Source of the DNA: Limnanthes douglasii subsp. nivea
Lineage: Eukaryota; Streptophyta; Magnoliopsida; Brassicales; Limnanthaceae
DNA: 64,000 nt
Assembly (NCBI GenBank): GCA_036936605.1
Contig: JAUPFV010000005.1
Span: 156,737,195-156,801,194 of the forward strand
Direction of reading: 5' to 3'
The notes under the pieces were generated by a model. That model searched no databases and had not been told where the DNA came from. It saw only the letters and a program-made list of their open reading frames with translations. Below are positions 56,375 through 64,000 of this stretch, one piece after another. The position numbers and the translations under genes are program-made. Positions within the stretch are counted from its first letter, which is position 1, and each line of letters starts with the position of its first letter.

Positions 56375-58240
56375 GACAAGTTTAAGATGTCTTCACAAAC
56401 ATAATTAATAGACCATATTATTTGAATTATAGTAATATAAATATAAGGTTTACTCCATTTAATGCATTGATTTCTACAGTTGATTATAGGACAAATGCTA
56501 AGGTAAACTACTGTACACTCAGAGCAATATTTGTGCCTCTTAATAAAAAAGCTAAAGAAATACAATTGTACTTATCATAATAACTATGGACATTCAATGA
56601 GAAATTGTTTTAAGTTAAAAAATGAGATTTAAAGGTTAATTAATAATGGAGGATTGATTGAGATTGTGATTGGTAGAGAGGGTGAACGCAGATAAAGAAA
56701 TGCTATAAGAAATAGTCCAAAACAACAAAAAGTGATAAACATGAGCTCAACATGAGTCTTAAGGAACATACATAATCTAAGACGACACAATCCTTGATGT
56801 AAAGATATATGAAGAATTTGGAACTTCATCTCATTGATGATTTGTGTATGCATCTTCACTTGAATCTAGTATTAACGTTGTCATTCACTAACAATGATTT
56901 GAGAGGGTTGGTAACACCATATGCAAATGTTTTGCTAGTAACTTTGGATATTACTTGAATGATAATGAGAAGGGTAGTGCTTTCTATAAAAAATGATCAG
57001 ATAATTGGTATAACACCATACAAAACAACCGATATAAATTTTATGAGTTTCATCTTGAAAATTAACCAATTGCATCAGGGAAGTTGATTTGAGTATGTCT
57101 ACTGGTTGAGCGCCAAAAGAAAAAATGGAGAATATTTTGTTTATTATTGTTGATACTCCAAGTTATTAATGCAAATTTGAGACAATCTTGGTTGCAAATG
57201 GTGGAGGTTGTAGCATCGTCATTTTATCATTGCATAAATTATATTGTAAGAAAATAAATTGGGGTCATTGAAGGAATTCAAATAACGACTAGGGATTGTT
57301 ATTTTATGTATTTGGACCTCAATAACATTATCTAATTGTAAGTAAAGAATACTTTAGGGGATACGCAGATGATAGAAAATATTGAGCCTTTGATAAAATC
57401 TAAAGAAGGTAAAGTAGATGATTTTAGAGAAGATTTAAATTTAATAGGATCAATATAAAAATTGAAGACTTGGTTTTAGACGATGAGAATATCGTAAAGA
57501 TTGATGGTCGTTTAGATGAAGATTTTCAAAGAGAGTTAACGACATGTTTGAAGATGAATCTGAATGTTTTTTGCGTGGAGTATCCATCAGATATTACTAT
57601 GTTAAGTAAGTGAATCATATGTCTAGAATTAGTCGTTGATAAGAGGTTGATACTAATATGACAGAAAAAGATCATTTTAAGTTGAAAAGTTCGAAGGTAT
57701 AATTAATGAGGTGGATAGGTTGCTGAAAGTGGGATATATTTAAGAATTAAAGTATCCTACTTGGTTGGAAAACCTAGTGTTGGTTAATAAAAATAATGGA
57801 TAATGGATAATGTCGATCAACTTTACTGATCTTAGTCGTGCCTGCCCGAATAATGCTTTTCATTTTCGTAGAATCATCAACTTATGGATGCAACGAATGA
57901 AAATGAATTTATGTCATTCATGGATGCATATTCAGGATATAATAAGTTAAAAATGCATCCAAGTGATGTGTACAATATAATTTTCACGACGAAAAAATGA
58001 TTATATTATTATAAAATGATTCCATTTGGTTTGAAGAATGTTGGTGTTACGTATCAAATAATTATGAATCATAGTTTTTACAAGGAGTGGGGAAACAATA
58101 CGGAGGCTTACATGGACGCTATGATAATTAAAAGAAATAAAACAAGTGATCATGTGCCAACAGTGTTTGAAACATTTAACAATCGTAGAAATTATAATAT
58201 GTGCCAACATTTTACAAAAACATTTTTCTCTTAAGTTTAG
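56375..58240 (+). pseudogene. Element C: knuckle, protease and RT, decayed; right part
   Basis: Continuation of the host element after A3. YHNNYGHSMRNCFKLKNEI at about 56575-56630 is the gag knuckle-like motif. Near 56890-57000, NDLRGLVTPYANVLLVTLDI resembles the start of a Tat protease, though the DTG is not readable. RT follows with NNxFMSFMDAYSGYN-like FMSFMDAYSGYNKLKMHPSD (about 57910-57970), MIPFGLKNVGVTYQ (58016) and YMDAMIIKR near 58109, in which the second Asp of the YxDD site is Ala. The match ends at about 58240 (YNMCQHFTK); RNase H and integrase are absent. Beyond this point an oppositely oriented element begins. Confidence 0.8.
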
Positions 58241-58435
58241 AATTAACAACTCTATCAAGAACAAATTTCTATTCTATCATCATGTAATCAATATTCGTTC
58301 TTCTATTTTCTAAATTATTTATTAATATCTCCAAACCACTCTTAGAATCTTGACAGCTCTAACCTTTTTGAAATCAGAACTAGAAATCACTTCCTCTAAT
58401 ACTACCATTTCTCATATTTTTTATTTTAGTGACAT

Positions 58436-61066
58436 GAGTAGTAGTAAAAGAAAGTATACCAAAATAGAAGTTACCCCAAAATTTACGAATCAAGATGAAG
58501 CCATCAACCTAGACCCCGAAGAATAAAAAGATGAGCTTGGAAATCCAGATCTTTTGTAAGAATTTTTCGAAAACCAATCGAAACCTTACAAATATATGTC
58601 TGAACTTGAACACCAAATGATTAGATATGAGCATGTAATTCCAGATTACGTAGCCACTTATCAACCTAGAGTTGATGATTTACCCCATCACATCATTAGT
58701 GATGGAATTTTATTGTTCATTACCTCATTTGTATAAGGTTTACGATTACCATTTCATCCGTTCATTACCAGCTTCTTAAGGCATGTTAGAATATGCCACA
58801 CTCAATTAATTGCCAATGGGTGACGAGTTCTCCTTATCATTCTCTTAAGCTCCCTATTATTGGAAATTAAAGTTAATATTGAATATTTATTTTTCATTGT
58901 GAAAGTTGAAAAACTTCAAAATAGTTCATTTTACTTCATGACTCTAAAAGACCCACTCTAAATCATCAACATTCCTTCCTCCGACCATCACTTGAGAACA
59001 AACTTTATCTATATGACTAGAATTTTGGAATCTAGGGATGGTCGTGATGGTTTTGGTCAAATAGAAAGAAGATGGATTAAAACACGTAAGCTAGGATCCT
59101 TACCCTCCAAATGTACTACACATATTACTTGTTTTAAATATTTTAACATATATTATTACTCATCTGCGCAAATCTTGACAAAGTAGTTGCATATATCCAA
59201 AATATTTATCAAGATGAGAGACCAATGTAGATTCTATCTCTAGCTTCTCATCCCATTTTTTTTATAGACTTGCACTATATTTTTACTGTTAAAAACTTTA
59301 TTCAAGCAGGGCTATAGCCGCTTCCCCAGATCACTATGACTCAAGATGGAAAATCACATTTTACAGTACTAAGAAACCAGTTACTACTGGAGATGATTTG
59401 TGTATGCTACGAGATCGTATAAGGTCTCAAAATCTTCAAGAACTTGGCTTAAATGTGCTAAAAAAATAAAATGGTAAAATATTGAGAAAACATTAAAACT
59501 TCTCCACAAAAACCCTCTCTTAAAAAATAGCACCGCCACAGACTCAGCCACCTCGAACAATATATCACCAAGGCTACTAAAATAGATTCAAAGTCCCCGT
59601 CAAAATAAAAACATGTCTTTTAATAATGAAGATAACTATATCTTTCTCCATATTGAACCCATCCAAAATAAAAATAAAGAACCATCGAAACTCTCCCGAA
59701 AAATGTTCCAATTCAAACTTCCAAACCAGATAATCTCAAGAAACACTTACCTCTCTATCCGACTCCACCATGGAAGAAACCAGGAAAGGAAAAACCATCA
59801 TGCCAAACACAATTCCACCTTTGACACAAAGCCACAAACAACTAACCGGCCAGTTAACAACTGAGACCCCACAAGGAAAGTTTCTTACACCCGTAATCCA
59901 AACACTTACCGAGTAACATCTGCCCCACACACTACTGGTCCTCTAATTTATATCTCAATCCCCTTCATAGACATTTCTCAGCTCTCATCTACTCTCCCAA
60001 TGCCCCGACATGGCTCAGTATAACAATATGAGTTGTTCAGATATTTTGCGCAAATAATTTGAAATTCAGTTGGAGGTTAGTCTTCAACATTGAATTACTA
60101 TTTTACTAACTTTATAACTTTACTTATAACCTCAACTTTTTGAGTTTACCTTGACTATTCACAACTCCATGGCACTGGCCTATATGACCATGACCCGTGC
60201 TGATATTGACACCATGGAAAATTTCCAACCTGATAAGATAGTGATTGAGTCAAGGCAACAACGAAGGGAATTAATTACTTTTGAACAAGGTTTGCAGAAA
60301 ATAAAACAAGCTCACTACATATTACAAAGTGCGAAATTGGTTGTTGAGAAAGCTCTTATCACCTATGAAGCTGAGCAAAATGGTCCTAATGCTTAACAGC
60401 CAAAATACTTGCATAAAATGCAGAGATAATCAAACAAAGTAATACTCTGACAAGTCATAATAATAATATAATTTGACAAAATACCACCCTCACTGAACGA
60501 AACAAAACTTTGAGTGCTGAGACCAATTCTTTAACTACTGAAGTATATGCTTTGAAATCTAAAATCACCATGCTTCAACAAAAGTTAAATGATTTCGAGA
60601 AATAAAAAAAAATTCAAAAGATGAATGAGGATACTGATCGCAGTACTTTTGATACCATCACTGAGTGAGAAGGGGTTGCACTCGCATCAGCTGAGGTATT
60701 GGTGAGCAAAAGTTAGAAAGAAATCATCCAATCAATCTTAGTTGCAAATCCTACTATCCAATTAGGAGAATTAAAGAAGTTACTTCCCGAAGAAGATCGT
60801 CTTAAACGTCTGAAAAGCACACTGCCTTTAGAAGAATATAAAGAAACATAAACAACCCCACTGAATGCATCAAAGATCATAATGAAAAACCAAAATGATA
60901 AAGGTATGAAAAATCACACCACCACTGAGTTTCCTAAGAAAGAAACCCATGATGAGAAAACCACTAACATCGCTGATTTCCAAGAACACCTTAAAATAAC
61001 CTTCAATATGATAAAATCCCCTCATGTGAAAGTCTTGCAGCTGCTGAAATTTCAAAAGAATAAAAA
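58436..61066 (+). pseudogene. Element D antisense ORF, PF04195-like, decayed
   Basis: The ATG at 58436 (MSSSKRKYTKIEV) follows TTTATTTTAG, a possible splice acceptor. At about 58733-58824 the fragments GLRLPFHPFITSFLRHVRI and TQLIANG match the PF04195-like core of A2 (GLRFPLDPEI, LSPNGW) with a TAA and a TGA inside. Later pieces include a Lys-rich part (59613-59860), an Ala/Gln-rich helical stretch (60151-60396, RADIDTMENF, QGLQKIKQAH) and coiled-coil-like remains to about 61060. Several frames are needed, so it is broken. Identity with the antisense genes of A and B rests on the core motif, position and orientation. Confidence 0.6.
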
Positions 61067-61454
61067 TGATAAAATGTACACTTATCCTAATTCTATTATC
61101 ATGTTTTGCTTTAAAATACCATGTTACATGTTGTATTTTTTATATTAGTACTTGCTTAATCTATCTTGAGGCCGACCAACTAATTTAATGTTTTTTTATT
61201 ATATTTTTATTACAATTACTTTACTTACCTTATGAATTTTGCACGAACTAGTTTTAGAGCCTTTTATTACACATGCATATATCTTTCAATATTTATAACA
61301 AAATTGGGATACACATATTGTTTATCTCATTCCTTAATATGACTGCCTACACGACCATTCAATTTCCCACTTTACAAATATTAATTTGACAATGAATTTA
61401 ATATGCCACAAACTTTATTTGGACATCCTTTATATATATTTTAGAATCTTTTTT
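61067..61454. other. Element D spacer, AT-rich
   Basis: No ORF believed. It lies between the decayed antisense ORF and the tandem array. Confidence 0.45.
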
Positions 61455-61755
61455 GGTTATTTAACCATAATTACTTATTTGATAATTAAGTTAGGGAACA
61501 ATATGATCTATTTGCGTTACCTTTTGTTTTTTCAATATTAGGCTTGGTTATTTAACCAAAATCTCTTATTTGACAATTTAGTAATGACATAATATGGCCT
61601 ATTTGCGTTACCTTTCAAACTTTCGAACTTAGGCTTGGTTATTTAACCAAAATCATTTATGTGACAATTAAGTCATGGCTTAGTATGACCTATTTGCGTA
61701 ACCTTTTGATTTTTCAACCTTAAGCTTGGTTATTTAACCAGAATCACTTATTTTT
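61455..61755 (-). repeat. 91-bp tandem array in the element D spacer
   Basis: GGTTATTTAACCA begins units at 61455, 61546, 61637 and 61728, an exact 91-bp step. Each unit goes on with ACTTATTTGACAATTAAGT, TATGACCTATTTGCGTTACC and TTTTTCAA-like words. GGTTATTTAACC is itself nearly palindromic. About 3.3 copies, located at the same place in the element as the 50/51-bp array of B. Confidence 0.9.
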
Positions 61756-61759
61756 CATT

Positions 61760-63960
61760 GAATATAATTATTCTTTTATTAATGAAGAAAACTTTACAAT
61801 AATTCTTGCCTCCATGTCCAGATATACAAATTTTCCTTATACAATTTCAAATGCTGAACATTCCAGGGATGCGTCAACATGTTTCCATTTAAATCTTGTC
61901 ATTTATACGTGCTGTGACAACCCTTAGAAACAACTGTATACGGAACTTCCCACGTCGGTGCTAACTTTCCAACATTCATATCTTTTGACACTTGAAAACA
62001 TTTCTTCATAACCAAATCACCTTTCTTAAATTCATTGGCCTCAATTTGGCATAAAATCTAGTTTTCATCAAACTCTTATAGTGCTGAGCTCTGACTCTTG
62101 CTTGATCACGATGCTTTCCAATTAAGTCCATCAAAATTTGCTTCCCTTTAATGTTATCTTGTTATAAATAATACTGAATCCTATGACTAGGAAAACCACT
62201 TCTTCTAGAACCCCAACATCTAATCCATATACTAAAGAAAAATATGTTTCCTATATAGAAACTTTTGGAGTTGGTCTATATACCCATAATACTTCAGACA
62301 ATTTCTCTGCATATTTACCCTTTGCTCTCTCAACTTTCTTTTTTGATTCCATCAGTAACTGTTCTATTTTTTTTTATCTCCACATCTCCTTTATCCCGTG
62401 GATAATAAGGTGTTGAAGTTTTTTCCACAATTCCATATGTTTTGTAAAATGTTGACATTATTTCATCTTGAAACCGTGGGCCCATATTTGTCATCAATAT
62501 TCTTGGAATCCCAAACCGTGAAAAAAATATGACCGTTACAAATTCACATATATCTCGAGTTATAGTTTTTTTTATAAAATCTTTGCCTCATCCCACTTGG
62601 TAAAATAATCAACAACTAAAACCAAAAATTCTCTTTTACCCTTGGTCGTCGGCAATATATCCACCTAGTCAATTCCCACATATCAAATGTCAAGTTAGGG
62701 GAGCCACACTCAGAGGTTGACTCAATAAATGACTCATTTGAGTATATAATTGATAATTACTACACCCTTGCACCATGGTCTCTGCATCAGCTGCCAATTT
62801 TCGCCAATAAAAACCCGCTAACAAAAATCGTCTAATTAAACTCTTATAACCATCATAGGTACCAACAACCGCTTCAAACCAATCACACAATACAAATGAA
62901 GGTTCTTCCTCATTCAAACAACGCAATAAAATCCTCATAAACCTTTTTATGTAAAGTATCCCATCAAGAATTACATATTTTGCTGCATGGGATCTCAGAT
63001 TTGAGCCTCTGCTTTACCCTCGGGAAGTACATTATCCTTAAAATACAACAAATATTCTTACCTCGAATGATTAACCACGTGAACTTACAACATTTTAAAC
63101 TCATCTTCCCCGTCAACTACCTCGTCTATGGGTCACCTTTCTTGCACAATTATCAAAGCATTATCCCTTACCACAAATATTTTTGCAAGTAAATGGGAAT
63201 CCAAATTAACAAGACGAGGCACTTGCTCAAAATTAATTTTTCCACATTCCTTAACCCAACCCCTCAAAAAAGTTAGATAATCCCTCATACTTTCATGTTT
63301 GGCTTCATAAACACTATTGGCATGACTAATTACCAATTTAGAATATGACTTGACTCAAACTAATTTTACCTCACAAATATGAGCCATTTTCAAAACTCCT
63401 AAGACAACCTCATATTTATCACTATTATTAGTTACAACAAAGTAAAATTTTATAGATTCTTGAATCTCTTCTCTAAAAAGCGTTTTCAAAAAAACCCCAA
63501 CTCCACTTGTTCTAACTTTAGATGCTCCATCAACTTTAAGTATCCATTTAAGATCACTAACTATACCCAACTGTACTTCCTCAACAACAATTAACCTTTC
63601 CTTGACAAATTCATTAATAAAATCTTCCACCTCTTGAGCCTTGATTTTTGTTTGAGACTAAAAACAATCTCATATGCACCAAATTCTACCAACCACTTTG
63701 TGAGTCTTCTTGAAAAATCATATTTTTGCAATACACTTATCAAGGGAAAATATGTTATAACCACAATAACATGACTTTGAAAAAAGGTCTCATCTCTTGT
63801 GCGGATATAACCAAACACAAGGCTAACTTTTCCAAATTCAAATATCATTTGAAGTATCAATCAAACTTTTTCAAAAATAGTAAACTGTGTTTTGTACTTT
63901 ATCCACTATTCTAATTAAGATCGAACTAACTACATGACTAGAGACCGAAAGATAAATATT
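61760..63960 (-). pseudogene. Element D pol (integrase, aRNH, RNase H), decayed
   Basis: On the minus strand, reading leftwards: the RNase H end at 63591-63860 (FFQSHVIVVITYFPL, RRLTKWLVEFGAYEI), aRNH at 63133-63630 (LKVDGASKV, DKYEVVLGVLKMA), the integrase zinc region at 62690-62938 (DGYKSLIRRFLLAGFYW), the integrase core near 62460-62530, where TDNGP reads TNMGP so that the catalytic Asp is lost, and the C-terminus near 61835-61880 (LTHPWNVQHLKLY). Frames change several times. The zinc-finger HxxxH is degraded. The RT lies mostly beyond the window. Confidence 0.8.
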
Positions 63961-64000
63961 CAAACGCTCACTTTTTAATGTCAAACATAATGTTTCTAGT

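Larger units (their letters stand above)
58240..64000 (-). mobile_element. Element D: decayed Tat-type element, runs off the window
   Basis: From left to right: an antisense ORF on the plus strand (58436-61066), a spacer with a 91-bp tandem array, then pol on the minus strand (integrase, aRNH, RNase H, end of RT). This is the Tat order seen in A2 and B. No LTR is visible on the left, where only about 200 bp separate element C's RT from the antisense start, so the left end is truncated or unrecognised. The right part lies outside the window. Sequence similarity to A and B is limited to protein motifs, so it is a third or fourth family. Confidence 0.75.

Noticed and set aside
58016..58234. Intact-looking 72-codon RT ORF
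   Set aside because: Only a surviving piece of a decayed RT: the YxDD site is YMDA and flanking frames are broken.

Overview
This window is repeat-dense nuclear DNA of a flowering plant. The evidence is several Ty3/gypsy LTR retrotransposons of the plant Tat type (dual RNase H, long elements, an extra antisense ORF between pol and the 3' LTR), a plant-type hAT transposase relic, AT-rich spacers and GT-AG introns. I cannot name the species. I see no convincing intact host gene and no rRNA, CRISPR or bacterial feature.

Layout. 1-8029 is AT-rich host DNA with a 2.1-kb CCA/CGA low-complexity tract (about 715-2805), AT-rich repeats, a frameshifted hAT transposase relic (about 5900-6560, minus) and one possible orphan exon near 7735-7966. 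8030-19025 is element A1, a family-A Tat element on the minus strand with 458-bp LTRs and target duplication CTACT; a 481-bp solo LTR (duplication GTGCT) interrupts its integrase. 19026-21598 is spacer with a complex tandem repeat and a TA microsatellite. 21599-32194 is element A2, also minus, with 481-bp LTRs and duplication AACAT; its pol ORF and spliced antisense gene are open, while gag-pro has three extra stops. 32665-45766 is element B, a different Tat family on the plus strand with 411-bp LTRs and duplication CCCAC; it carries a seven-copy internal array and an antisense gene on the minus strand. 47836-56369 is element A3, an old, decayed family-A relative on the minus strand (duplication GGCAT), inserted into an even older plus-strand Tat element C (gag at 47200-47835; zinc knuckle, protease and RT at 56375-58240). 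From 58240 to the window end lies element D, another decayed minus-strand Tat element with its antisense ORF on the plus strand; it runs off the window.

How the parts work together. In each element the LTR drives a gag-protease-RT-RNase H-aRNH-integrase transcript. An oppositely oriented gene, placed between pol and the 3' LTR, converges on pol tail to tail. In A1, A2 and B this antisense gene has a GT-AG intron, and it has a TATA-like box of its own outside the LTR (also in A3). It encodes a protein resembling the Pfam 'putative gypsy type transposon' domain (PF04195), followed in family A by a basic stretch and a coiled coil. In family A, gag-pro and pol share one frame and are separated by a single stop codon at the same place in all three copies, which suggests readthrough.

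Relative age from counting LTR mismatches by eye: A1 about 6/458, A2 about 6/481, B about 11/411, A3 much more. Elements C and D have no recognisable LTR pair here. All calls come from reading the sequence; none was checked by a database search.
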